Source of the DNA: Sphingobium sp.
Lineage (GTDB): Bacteria; Pseudomonadota; Alphaproteobacteria; Sphingomonadales; Sphingomonadaceae
Length of the DNA: 8,681 nt
Assembly (NCBI GenBank): GCA_030148625.1
Contig: JASBTC010000376.1
Coordinates: 1-8,681, forward strand
Reading direction: 5' to 3'
Part shown: positions 1 through 6,417 of the stretch, in pieces
Layout of the letters: each line of letters opens with the position of its first letter
How positions within the stretch are numbered: the stretch's first letter is position 1
Program-made: the position numbers and the translations under genes
The notes under the pieces: model-generated
The model's database searches: none
Told to the model about the DNA's origin: nothing
The model's input: the letters and a program-made list of their open reading frames with translations, nothing else

Positions 1-434
1 CTGACGCAGACCACCTTGCCATAGCCGCGCGAGACCATGCCGGGCAGCAGTGCGTGGAGCAGCATCGCCTGCGTGAAGAAGTTCATCTCGAAGATGGCGC
101 GGAAATGCGCGAATTCGGATTTGGCGAACTCGGCCCAGGGCGTCATCGGCGGACCGCCACCAGCATTGTTGGCCAGCAGGTCGATCTTGCCGTGCGCTTC
201 ATTGGCCTCCGCGACGAGCGCCTGGATGAACGCGGGTTCCATCACGCTGCCGAGATGGGTGGTGACCAGAACGCCGTGCGCACGAAGCGCCTCGGCGCTT
301 TCCTCCAGCCGCCCCTCATCGACATCGTTCAATGCAAGCGCGCAGCCGCCCTTCGCCAGTTCCGCGGCGGTCGCCGCACCGATCCCACGGCCCGCGCCGG
401 TGACCAGCGCGACACGTCCGGCAAAGCGGCTCAT
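1..434 (-). CDS. SDR family oxidoreductase, C-terminus cut by window edge
   Basis: This is the N-terminal 144 residues of a classical short-chain dehydrogenase/reductase; the rest lies beyond the left edge. The protein starts MSRFAGRVALVTGAGRGIG. Visible motifs are the dinucleotide loop TGAGRGIG (residues 12-19), Asp37 at the end of strand beta-2 (which favours NAD over NADP), NNAG (89-92) and the Asn of the catalytic tetrad in FEMNFFT (N118). The catalytic Ser-Tyr-Lys would come just past the edge and cannot be checked. The ATG at 432-434 overlaps the stop of the SnoaL-like gene as ATGA, so the two are translationally coupled. The family oxidises alcohols or reduces ketones with NAD(P) in the cytoplasm. 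The substrate is unknown, but the coupling suggests it acts on the same compound as its upstream partner. Confidence 0.9.
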   Translation of the reverse strand, partial: MSRFAGRVALVTGAGRGIGAATAAELAKGGCALALNDVDEGRLEESAEALRAHGVLVTTHLGSVMEPAFIQALVAEANEAHGKIDLLANNAGGGPPMTPWAEFAKSEFAHFRAIFEMNFFTQAMLLHALLPGMVSRGYGKVVCV

Positions 435-1012
435 GCCGCCGCCTTTGCGCGCGGATCCGAGAACATCGGATTGGCCGCATTGTTGGTCCAGATCTGGTGG
501 CGGGTGAAGCGCCAGTCCCCGGTCGCCCGGCTGAAAGTGAACAGATAGGTGCCTTCGTGCAGGCCGTGATGCCATGCGCCGTCTTCCTGGCCGACCAGCG
601 CCATCTGATAATGGCACAGCGCCCAGGCGGACTGGTCGTCGTCGGCGATGCGGACGATCTGGGTGCCGATCAGGTGCCGGATCTCAAGCCCGACGATCTT
701 CGACAGGTCGCGCGGCGGCGCCACGACGCCTTCGCGCCGCGGCAGCGCCGGCTTGGCATGAAGGCCGATCAGATTGTCGCGCCCCTTGACAGTCTCGTCC
801 AGCGTGCCGGTCATCACGCGTTCGATATTCTCGTCGTACAGGCGTTCGAGGATGTCCCAACCGCGGCTGTCGCACGCGAACGCATATTCGTGGATCATCT
901 CCTGGATACGCATCTTGTCCGACAGGAACTGGAGCTTCTCGTCGACCGTCGTGCGCGCACGCTCGATCGCCGGTGTCAGTTCGCGCCAGCAGCTATAGGC
1001 GTCGTAAAGCAC
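431..1012 (-). CDS. SnoaL-like / NTF2-like domain protein, probable dehydratase or isomerase
   Basis: A 193-residue soluble protein whose central part (about residues 35-178) reads as a SnoaL_4/NTF2-like alpha+beta barrel. Typical marks are the first helices IQEMIHEYAFACDSRGWD (36-53), the central strand RHLIGTQIV (112-120), the segment WALCHYQMALV (130-140) and the closing GDWRFTRHQIW (165-175). Tyr43 and Asp48 are five apart, followed by His113, as in the Tyr-Asp-His site of BaiE-type bile acid dehydratases and scytalone-dehydratase-like proteins. Arg171 may be a further site residue. I infer dehydration or isomerisation of a small cyclic or acyl substrate, but the fold also includes binding-only proteins and dioxygenase beta subunits. 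The start is a GTG with a strong GAGGAGA five bases upstream; the internal Met34 start would cut into the fold. The gene lies 22 bp after one SDR and overlaps the next by 4 bp, so the three probably act in sequence. Confidence 0.8.
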   Translation of the reverse strand: MLYDAYSCWRELTPAIERARTTVDEKLQFLSDKMRIQEMIHEYAFACDSRGWDILERLYDENIERVMTGTLDETVKGRDNLIGLHAKPALPRREGVVAPPRDLSKIVGLEIRHLIGTQIVRIADDDQSAWALCHYQMALVGQEDGAWHHGLHEGTYLFTFSRATGDWRFTRHQIWTNNAANPMFSDPRAKAAA

Positions 1013-1017
1013 TCGTC

Positions 1018-1024
1018 TCTCCTC
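1018..1024 (-). promoter_or_regulatory. Shine-Dalgarno site fixing the GTG start of the SnoaL-like gene
   Basis: The minus strand reads GAGGAGA here, followed by five bases and then GTG at 1010-1012. No ATG in this frame has comparable spacing, so this site decides the unusual GTG start. It lies in the 22-bp gap after the upstream SDR stop. Confidence 0.7.
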
Positions 1025-1034
1025 ATGTTCGGTA

Positions 1035-1778
1035 TCAGATGGGTCCGCCGCGGCCTCCCGCGACGTTGATCAGTTCGCCGTTGATGAAGCCGGCATCGTC
1101 GCTGCACAGGAAAGCCGCGGTCGACGCGATCTCCTCTGGCTTGCCCAGCCGGCCGACGAGCGAGAGTTTCGACATGAAGGCGATCTCCTGTTCGGAGCGG
1201 TTGCGCTTCATCAGCGGCGTCAGGATCGGGCCGGGCGCGATACAGTTGGCGCGGATGCCCTCCGCCGCATGGTCGATTGCGAGCGAGCGGGTGAGCGCGA
1301 TCACGCCGCCCTTCGCGGCGACATAAGCGGGATTGCGCCCCATGCCGGTGACGCCCGCGCCCGACGCGACATTGACGATCGATCCGCCGCCCGCCGCCGC
1401 GATCGCGGGAATGGCCGCGCGGCACATCAGGAAAGTGGAGGTCAGGTTGAGGCGGACCCAGAAGTCCCATTCCTCTTCGTCGAAATCGACGACGGTCTTG
1501 CCGGGACGGCTGCCGCCGACGACGTTGATCAGGAAATGAAGCCCGCCGAAGCGTTCCTGCGCAAGCGCCACCGCGCGTGCCACATCCGCGGCGCTCGTCG
1601 CGTCGGACACGAGGGTTTCGATTTCACCGGACGCATCCTGCACGGTTTCGGCGAGCCCGGCCTCGTCGAGATCGGTCGCGACGACCTTTGCGCCGCGTTC
1701 TGCGAACAGCCTCGCGGTCGCCTGGCCGATGCCCGCGCCGGCGCCCGTGATCAGCGCGACCTTGCCGGATAGCTGCAT
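1035..1778 (-). CDS. SDR family NAD(P)-dependent oxidoreductase
   Basis: A complete 247-residue classical SDR, the usual length for the family. Motifs in order are TGAGAGIG (residues 11-18, cofactor loop), Asp36 after strand beta-2 (NAD preference), NVVG (85-88) in place of the usual NNAG, and the catalytic tetrad Asn111, Ser139, Tyr152, Lys156 in YVAAK. APGPILTP (181-188) is the conserved PG loop. The C-terminal FINGELINVAGG (231-242) is typical of FabG/3-oxoacyl reductase-like and sugar/alcohol dehydrogenase SDRs. A GAGGGAGA site four bases before the ATG supports the start. This is the first gene of the SDR-SnoaL-SDR group and follows a 158-bp spacer holding an AT-rich inverted repeat, so it may have its own promoter. 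Catalytically it should be competent; the substrate is not identifiable. Confidence 0.93.
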   Translation of the reverse strand: MQLSGKVALITGAGAGIGQATARLFAERGAKVVATDLDEAGLAETVQDASGEIETLVSDATSAADVARAVALAQERFGGLHFLINVVGGSRPGKTVVDFDEEEWDFWVRLNLTSTFLMCRAAIPAIAAAGGGSIVNVASGAGVTGMGRNPAYVAAKGGVIALTRSLAIDHAAEGIRANCIAPGPILTPLMKRNRSEQEIAFMSKLSLVGRLGKPEEIASTAAFLCSDDAGFINGELINVAGGRGGPI

Positions 1779-1783
1779 GCGAT

Positions 1784-1798
1784 CTCCCTCGTCGGGAG
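1784..1798 (-). promoter_or_regulatory. Short hairpin covering the SDR ribosome-binding site
   Basis: In the minus-strand transcript CTCCC, five loop bases (GACGA) and GGGAG can pair. The second arm is part of the GAGGGAGA ribosome-binding site of the SDR gene at 1035-1778. A 5-bp GC-rich stem could reduce initiation. The pairing is seen in the sequence; a regulatory role is only a possibility, and such short stems occur by chance in GC-rich DNA. Confidence 0.25.
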
Positions 1799-1901
1799 CG
1801 CGACACCGGACGCACGAAATCGACGTGGCGAACGCGCCGCGCAGCTTTCGGCAGACCGGGAATCAGGCCCCTCATCCCTCGCGACTCTGCGGCCGCTAAT
1901 A

Positions 1902-1925
1902 TATCTATCTCTTATATGATAGATA
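1902..1925. promoter_or_regulatory. Perfect 8-bp inverted repeat, possible operator
   Basis: TATCTATC (1902-1909) and GATAGATA (1918-1925) are exact reverse complements separated by eight bases, so arm centres are 16 bp apart, about one and a half helical turns. The stem is all A/T except for two C:G pairs, which is too weak for a terminator but suitable for a dimeric repressor or activator. It sits about 120 bp before the SDR start and just after the MFS stop. The repeat is seen directly; operator function and the identity of any regulator are inference. Confidence 0.4.
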
Positions 1926-1936
1926 CTAAAAGGCAA

Positions 1937-3127
1937 TCACCTTCTTTGGTGGCGCGTCCACATGACGAGCGCGGCGATGATCAATGCGCCGGCCGCGAAG
2001 AGGAAGGCGTTGTGGATGCCGACGACCGCGCGCAGCGGCGTCATCAGCAACGGGTTCACGAAGTCGGCGATGTAGAGCACCGTGAATTCCAGCCCCACTG
2101 CGCGGGCGCGCAGGTTCGGCGGGACGCGATTGAGCAGGATGCCGCTGATATGCGGCGGGATCATGCCCCCGCCGCCGCCCGACAGCGCTGCGCCGACCGC
2201 GAGCATCCAGATCTCGGTCGAGAAACCGATGACCGCGAGGCCGGAGGCCATCATAACGGTGAGCAGGATCTGCACCCCGCGCTCGCCCAGCCACGCATAG
2301 AAGCGGCCATAGCATCCGCCGAAGATACCGCCGGCGAGCACGCCCGTCGCGATCACCACCGACCGGATCAGCGGACTGTCGACACCGTCCTCGGCGAGCA
2401 GGAACGACAGCTGGATCGACGTCATGAAATAGCCGACGAACAGGAACATCGCGAGCGCGTAGATCGGCCACAGGCCGATGAGCGGCTTGAGCGAAACCCG
2501 TTCACCCTGCTTTACGGTGCGCGCCACGCCCCTCGGCAAGCCGCCGATGACGAGGAACAGAATGAAGAAGGCGAAGATGTAGAGCAGGAACGGCGCACGC
2601 CATCCCCCCGATTCAGCGAGCAGCCCCGACATAAGTAGGCCGCTGACCGCGAACACACCGGCGACCGCGCTTTGATAGCCGAGCAGCCTGGCGCGGGCGA
2701 CGCCCTCGAACCAGGAACCGACGACCACGCCGATCGCGGTGCCGATCTGCGCGACGAAAAAGCCGAGCATGAAGCGCGACGCCAGCAACAGGCCCAGGCT
2801 TTCGATGAAATAGCCGCTGACGCCCATGATGCCGTAGCAGAGCAGCGCGCCGATCAGGACGGGCCGCGGCCCCCAGCGCTCGACCGAGAAGCCGCCCGCG
2901 ATACCGCCGAAGATCACGCCGATCGCGGGCATGGTGAGGATCATCTGCGCGGCGAACGCCCCGCCCGTCCGCCCGCCGAAATGCTCCGCCATGGAGGGAA
3001 GGACGGGGCCGAGTGCTGCGAACATCAGCGCCATCAGCGGCGCACCGCCGACCAGAACCGCCCGGGACGCGCCGCCGCGCCATCCCACGGGAATACCGAC
3101 AAAGGCCGGCTGCATGCGCCCGTCCAT
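1937..3127 (-). CDS. Major facilitator superfamily transporter
   Basis: A 396-residue inner-membrane protein with about twelve hydrophobic segments in two six-helix halves (roughly residues 23-195 and 215-391), split by a polar loop (198-213). MFS signatures are a degenerate motif A after helix 2, GGFSVERWGPRP (78-89), with the same Gly/Arg pattern but Glu in place of Asp; Arg118 followed by LGF in helix 4 (motif B-like); and the WRAPF segment (176-180) at helix 6. Resemblance is to the aromatic-acid or sugar-phosphate type symporters, but the substrate is not assignable. The ATG at 3125-3127 has GAGGGAG five bases upstream; Met5 is an alternative. It lies 71 bp after the kinase-ACAD operon and before the SDR group, so it probably imports the compound, or exports a product, that these enzymes handle. 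No periplasmic signal peptide is seen or expected. Confidence 0.92.
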   Translation of the reverse strand: MDGRMQPAFVGIPVGWRGGASRAVLVGGAPLMALMFAALGPVLPSMAEHFGGRTGGAFAAQMILTMPAIGVIFGGIAGGFSVERWGPRPVLIGALLCYGIMGVSGYFIESLGLLLASRFMLGFFVAQIGTAIGVVVGSWFEGVARARLLGYQSAVAGVFAVSGLLMSGLLAESGGWRAPFLLYIFAFFILFLVIGGLPRGVARTVKQGERVSLKPLIGLWPIYALAMFLFVGYFMTSIQLSFLLAEDGVDSPLIRSVVIATGVLAGGIFGGCYGRFYAWLGERGVQILLTVMMASGLAVIGFSTEIWMLAVGAALSGGGGGMIPPHISGILLNRVPPNLRARAVGLEFTVLYIADFVNPLLMTPLRAVVGIHNAFLFAAGALIIAALVMWTRHQRR

Positions 3128-3198
3128 AGACTCTCCCTCTTTCTTTTATATCTTTGATATTATCTCGCTCTCCTGGAGATGGAAGCGCTAAAAGACGA
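3128..3198. promoter_or_regulatory. AT-rich spacer before MFS gene with small palindrome
   Basis: This 71-bp gap follows the stop of the second ACAD. It contains the palindrome ATATC-TTT-GATAT at 3148-3160 and TCTCCTGGAGA at 3169-3179. Minus-strand -10-like hexamers TAATAT (3157-3162) and TATAAA (3145-3150) are present, but no good -35 is visible; the second would leave only about ten bases before the start codon. There is no stem plus T-run, so read-through from the upstream operon is possible. The AT-rich GATA/TATC character resembles the spacer at 1897-1931, which hints at a shared regulator. Confidence 0.35.
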
Positions 3199-4431
3199 TC
3201 AGCGCGCGGCGGCGCGACGATATTCCAGCCTGGCGATGGCGCGGTTGTGGACTTCGTCGGGTCCGTCGGCGAGGCGCAGCGTCCGGGCGAGTGCATAAGC
3301 GGCGGCGAGCGGGAAATCGTCGCATACGCCCGCCCCGCCATGCGCCTGGATCGCGTCGTCGATCACCTTCAGCGCCAGACGCGGCCCCGCGACCTTGATC
3401 ATCGCGATCTCGAGCTGGGCCACCTTGTTGCCGACCTTGTCCATCATGTCGGCCGCCTTCAGGCACAGCAGCCGCGTCATCTCGATCTCGGTCCGCGCCT
3501 CGGCCACGCGCTGCTCCCAGATCGAATGGTCGGCGATCCTTTTGCCGAACGCTTCGCGGCTGAGCAGCCGCGCGACCATCGCGTCGAGCGCCATCTCGGC
3601 AAGCCCGATCGCACGCATGCAATGATGGATCCGCCCCGGCCCAAGGCGTCCCTGCGCCACCTCGAAGCCCCGTCCTTCGCCCAGGACGATATTGGCGGCA
3701 GGCAGGTGGGCATTATCGAACGTCACCTCGCAATGGCCGTGCGGCGCATCGTCGAAGCCGAAGACCGGCAGCGAGCGGCCGATGGTCACGCCCGGCGTAT
3801 CGACGGGCACCAGGATCTGGCTGTGTCGCGCATGGCGCTCGGCCTCGGGATCGCTCAGCCCCAGCACGATCATCAGCTTGCAACGCGGATCGCCGGCGCC
3901 GGAGATCCACCATTTGCGGCCGTTGATCACATAATCGTCGCCCTGCCGCTCGATCCGGGTCGCGATATTGGTCGCGTCCGAACTGGCGACACCCGGCTCG
4001 GTCATCGCAAAGGCGGATCGGATCCGGCCGTCGAGCAAAGGCTCCAGCCAGCGCGCTTTCTGTTCCGGCGTACCGTAGCGGTGGAGCACCTCCATATTGC
4101 CCGTGTCGGGGGCCGAGCAGTTGAATATCTCCGACGCCCAGGGAATCCGGCCCATCTCTTCCGCGCAGGACGCATATTCGAGATTGGTCAGCCCCGCGCC
4201 GCGATAATCGTCACTGTCATGCACGGCCGAAGGCGGCAGGAACAGGTTCCACAAACCCTCGGCGCGCGCCCGTTGCTTGAGTTCCTCGATCACCGGCAGC
4301 ACGCGCCAACGCGTCAGCCCTTCGGCGAGTTCGGCATGATAGCGCGCCTGCGCGGGCACGACATGAGCCGCCATGAACGCGCGGACCCGATCGCGCCAAT
4401 ATGTCTGGCGCTCCGAATAGGTGAAATCCAT
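3199..4431 (-). CDS. Acyl-CoA dehydrogenase, ACAD10/11 type
   Basis: A 410-residue flavoprotein dehydrogenase. It has an N-terminal helical domain (about 1-135), the flavin/substrate motif [15 protein letters not shown] (141-155), [13 protein letters not shown] (173-185) in the middle beta domain, a C-terminal helical domain beginning near [20 protein letters not shown] (251-270), and [15 protein letters not shown] (362-376). At the place where typical ACADs carry the catalytic Glu in EGT, this protein has ADGPDEVH (388-395), so Asp389 replaces Glu. That ending is, to my knowledge, characteristic of ACAD10/11-like enzymes. The start lies three bases after the stop of the phosphotransferase gene, with only a weak GGGGAA upstream, so it is translationally coupled. 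Family knowledge suggests alpha,beta-enoyl-CoA formation, possibly by eliminating phosphate from a 4-phospho-acyl-CoA made by its partner; plain FAD-dependent dehydrogenation is the alternative. Confidence 0.93.
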   Translation of the reverse strand: MDFTYSERQTYWRDRVRAFMAAHVVPAQARYHAELAEGLTRWRVLPVIEELKQRARAEGLWNLFLPPSAVHDSDDYRGAGLTNLEYASCAEEMGRIPWASEIFNCSAPDTGNMEVLHRYGTPEQKARWLEPLLDGRIRSAFAMTEPGVASSDATNIATRIERQGDDYVINGRKWWISGAGDPRCKLMIVLGLSDPEAERHARHSQILVPVDTPGVTIGRSLPVFGFDDAPHGHCEVTFDNAHLPAANIVLGEGRGFEVAQGRLGPGRIHHCMRAIGLAEMALDAMVARLLSREAFGKRIADHSIWEQRVAEARTEIEMTRLLCLKAADMMDKVGNKVAQLEIAMIKVAGPRLALKVIDDAIQAHGGAGVCDDFPLAAAYALARTLRLADGPDEVHNRAIARLEYRRAAAR

Positions 4432-4434
4432 CGG

Positions 4435-5481
4435 TCAGTTCCCCGTTCGCGTCTGTGCCAGGGCAAGCTCGGCGATCCGGTCGAGCTGTTCCGCCGCGGC
4501 GGCGGCCTGGGGTGACGACGCGGTGCCACGGATCATCCGCCCCTTGATGCCATGGATGATCGCCGCCAGCCGGAACAGGCTGAAGGCCAGGTGAAAATCG
4601 AGCCGTTCGATCCCGTCGCGCCCCGTCCGCCGGCAATAGGCCGCGACATAATCCTGCTCGCTCGGGATGTTGAGCGCCGGCAGGTCGAGGCCCGCCAGCC
4701 CGGTCGAGAAGCCTGGCGGCATACGATAGACCATCAGATGATAGGCGAAGTCGGCAAGCGGATGGCCGAGCGTCGAAAGCTCCCAGTCGAGCACCGCGAC
4801 GACGCGCGGCTCGGTCGGGTGGAACAGCATGTTGTCGCAACGGAAATCGCCATGGACGATGCTGGTCTCGTCGCCGGGCGGGATGTTGGCCGGCAGCCAT
4901 TCGATCAGCGCGTCCATGGCGGGCACGCGCCCGGCATCTTCATCCTCCAGATATTGGCGCGACCAGCGGCCGACCTGGCGCTCGAAATAATTGCCCGGCC
5001 GGCCGAAATCCGCGAGCCCGATCGCGGCGGGATCGATCGAATGGAGCTGCGCGATCGTCGCATTCATCGCGTCGAAATAGGCCGGCCGCTCCTCGCGCAA
5101 CACATCGGGAAAGGCCGTGTCCCAGAAGTTCCGTCCCTGAACGAGTTCCATCACGTAGAAGGCGGTGCCGATCACGCCATCGTCCAGGCACAGCCCATAG
5201 GGACGCGGCACCGGAAAGCCGATGCCGTAAAGCGCCGAGATCACGCGGAACTCGCGATCGACGGCATGCGCGCCTTTCAACAGGATGCCGGGCGGCTTGC
5301 GGCGCAGCACATAGTCGCGACCGGGCGTGCGCAGGCGATAGGTAGGGTTGGACTGGCCGCCGGAGAATTGCTCGACGGCAAGCGGCCCGCCGAAATCGGC
5401 GACGTTCGCCGCCATCCAGCGCAGCAGGCCGGCCTCGTCGAAACGATGCGCATCGCGGACCGGGGCGAGCGTGTCAGCCAT
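4435..5481 (-). CDS. APH-family phosphotransferase (ACAD10/11 kinase-domain-like)
   Basis: A 348-residue kinase of the aminoglycoside/choline phosphotransferase fold. The nucleotide loop is SGGQSNPTY (40-48), the ATP-binding lysine is Lys62 in YVLRRKPPG (57-65), and Glu77 is the probable salt-bridge partner. The catalytic loop is HGDFRCDNMLFH (210-221), with base Asp212 and Asn217, and the metal-binding Asp232 is in AVLDWELSTLGHPLAD (229-244). All key residues are present, so it should be active. The KPPG after the lysine and DWELSTLGHPLAD are features of the kinase domain fused to ACAD in ACAD10/11 rather than of drug-resistance enzymes. The gene overlaps the upstream SDR by 8 bp and ends 3 bp before the ACAD. 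I infer that it phosphorylates the hydroxyl of a hydroxyacyl-CoA, like bacterial LvaA; resistance to an antibiotic is unlikely in this context. Confidence 0.92.
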   Translation of the reverse strand: MADTLAPVRDAHRFDEAGLLRWMAANVADFGGPLAVEQFSGGQSNPTYRLRTPGRDYVLRRKPPGILLKGAHAVDREFRVISALYGIGFPVPRPYGLCLDDGVIGTAFYVMELVQGRNFWDTAFPDVLREERPAYFDAMNATIAQLHSIDPAAIGLADFGRPGNYFERQVGRWSRQYLEDEDAGRVPAMDALIEWLPANIPPGDETSIVHGDFRCDNMLFHPTEPRVVAVLDWELSTLGHPLADFAYHLMVYRMPPGFSTGLAGLDLPALNIPSEQDYVAAYCRRTGRDGIERLDFHLAFSLFRLAAIIHGIKGRMIRGTASSPQAAAAAEQLDRIAELALAQTRTGN

Positions 5482-6397
5482 TGGCGGCGGCAGCCATCAA
5501 TCCGGGAACGCGCGACAGCTCATAGAGCGACTGCTCCAGCCCGGTCGGCGGCACCATCTCCCCATTGCGATCGAGGATGCGATCCAAGCCGGCGAGCACG
5601 CGCTCCGGCGCATCCTCGCCCGCGCCGACATGGATACCGCGCGTCAGCGTGATGTGTGCCGCCTCGATGCTGCCCGCCCCCGCGCACAGGACGACGCCGC
5701 TCGGCGCATCGTCGCAGACCAGGGCGAGCATCGCGGGCGACACCGACGACGGATCGAGTGCCGCAAGCTGCGCCTCGTCCATGATATCCTCGGTCATGCG
5801 CGTCGCGGCGGAGGGCGCGAGGCAATTGACCCGGATGTCGTATTTGCGCCCCTCCTGTGAGAGCGTCTTCATCAGCCCGACCAGCCCCATCTTGGCCGCA
5901 CCATATTGGGCCTGGCCGAAATTGGCGTAGAGCCCGGAGGACGATGTGGTCATCATGATGCGGCCGCGCTTCTGCGCGGTCATGATTCCCCACACCGCCT
6001 TGGTGCAGTTGACCGATCCCATCAGATGAACCTCGATCACGGTGCGGAAATCGAAGAGATCCTGCTTGGCGAAGGTGCGGTCGCGCAGGATGCCGGCATT
6101 GTTGACCAATATGTCGACGCTGCCCCAGGCCGACATGGCCTGATCGACCATCGCCTGAACCTGATCGACATCGGTCACGCTGGCGCCGTTGGCGATCGCC
6201 TCTCCACCCGCGCGGCGGATGTCCTCGACCACCGCCTCGGCCATCGTGCCGTCACCGCCGCTGCCGTCGCGCGCGCCGCCGAGATCGTTGACCAGGACCT
6301 TCGCGCCCCTTTTGCCGAGCAGCAGCGCATGGGCGCGGCCGAGCCCGCCGCCGGCACCGGTCACGATCGCCACGCGACCGCTCAGATCGATCGGCAT
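5474..6397 (-). CDS. SDR, (3R)-hydroxyacyl-CoA dehydrogenase of MFE-2 type
   Basis: A 307-residue SDR, longer than the classical 250, matching the dehydrogenase domain of peroxisomal multifunctional enzyme type 2 (HSD17B4). Marks are TGAGGGLGRAHA (13-24), NDLGG (37-41, Asp38 favouring NAD), NNAGILRDRTF (99-109), EVHLMGS (122-128), and GRIMMTTSSSGLYANFGQAQ (145-164). The catalytic residues are Ser152, Tyr165 and Lys169. His124 stands where classical SDRs have Asn, as I recall for MFE-2 (VHLRGS). The tail (about 255-307) is a helical extension. It should oxidise a 3-hydroxyacyl-CoA to 3-oxoacyl-CoA with NAD in the cytoplasm. The hydratase domain and sterol-carrier domain of eukaryotic MFE-2 are absent. 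The start has GGGAGGA eight bases upstream; the gene lies 20 bp after the long ACAD and overlaps the kinase start by 8 bp. Confidence 0.92.
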   Translation of the reverse strand: MPIDLSGRVAIVTGAGGGLGRAHALLLGKRGAKVLVNDLGGARDGSGGDGTMAEAVVEDIRRAGGEAIANGASVTDVDQVQAMVDQAMSAWGSVDILVNNAGILRDRTFAKQDLFDFRTVIEVHLMGSVNCTKAVWGIMTAQKRGRIMMTTSSSGLYANFGQAQYGAAKMGLVGLMKTLSQEGRKYDIRVNCLAPSAATRMTEDIMDEAQLAALDPSSVSPAMLALVCDDAPSGVVLCAGAGSIEAAHITLTRGIHVGAGEDAPERVLAGLDRILDRNGEMVPPTGLEQSLYELSRVPGLMAAAANG

Positions 6398-6417
6398 CTT
6401 TCAAATCCTCCCAATAT

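Larger units (their letters stand above)
1779..1936. other. 158-bp intergenic spacer between MFS and SDR genes
   Basis: I see no credible gene here. The half next to the SDR is GC-rich and ordinary. The part at 1897-1931 is strikingly AT-rich for this DNA and carries the inverted repeat described separately. A weak minus-strand -10-like TATATT lies at 1898-1903 without a convincing -35. There is no GC stem followed by a T-run, so no intrinsic terminator for the MFS gene is evident. The likely role is a promoter-operator for the SDR-SnoaL-SDR group. Confidence 0.5.

Noticed and set aside
1902..1925. Intrinsic terminator for the MFS gene
   Set aside because: The stem is almost all A/T with no following T-run, so it would be a poor terminator; an operator role fits better.
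1916..2638. A 240-codon plus-strand frame opposite the MFS gene
   Set aside because: Its Glu/Arg/Asp/His-rich composition is what antisense of a hydrophobic membrane protein gives; no domain is seen.
3169..3179. The palindrome TCTCCTGGAGA as a terminator or operator
   Set aside because: It has 5-bp arms with a single central base and no T-run. It is too short to call on its own, so it is noted only within the spacer entry.
3154..4515. A 453-codon open frame on the plus strand opposite the second ACAD
   Set aside because: Low-complexity Arg/His/Asp-rich translation with no motif, opposite a well-supported gene; codon-bias shadow.
4435..5481. Aminoglycoside resistance gene
   Set aside because: The fold is shared, but the sequence details and the operon position next to an ACAD point to an acyl-CoA kinase role.
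4552..5652. A 366-codon plus-strand frame opposite the kinase gene
   Set aside because: It spans the kinase and the SDR junction in antisense and has no recognisable motif.
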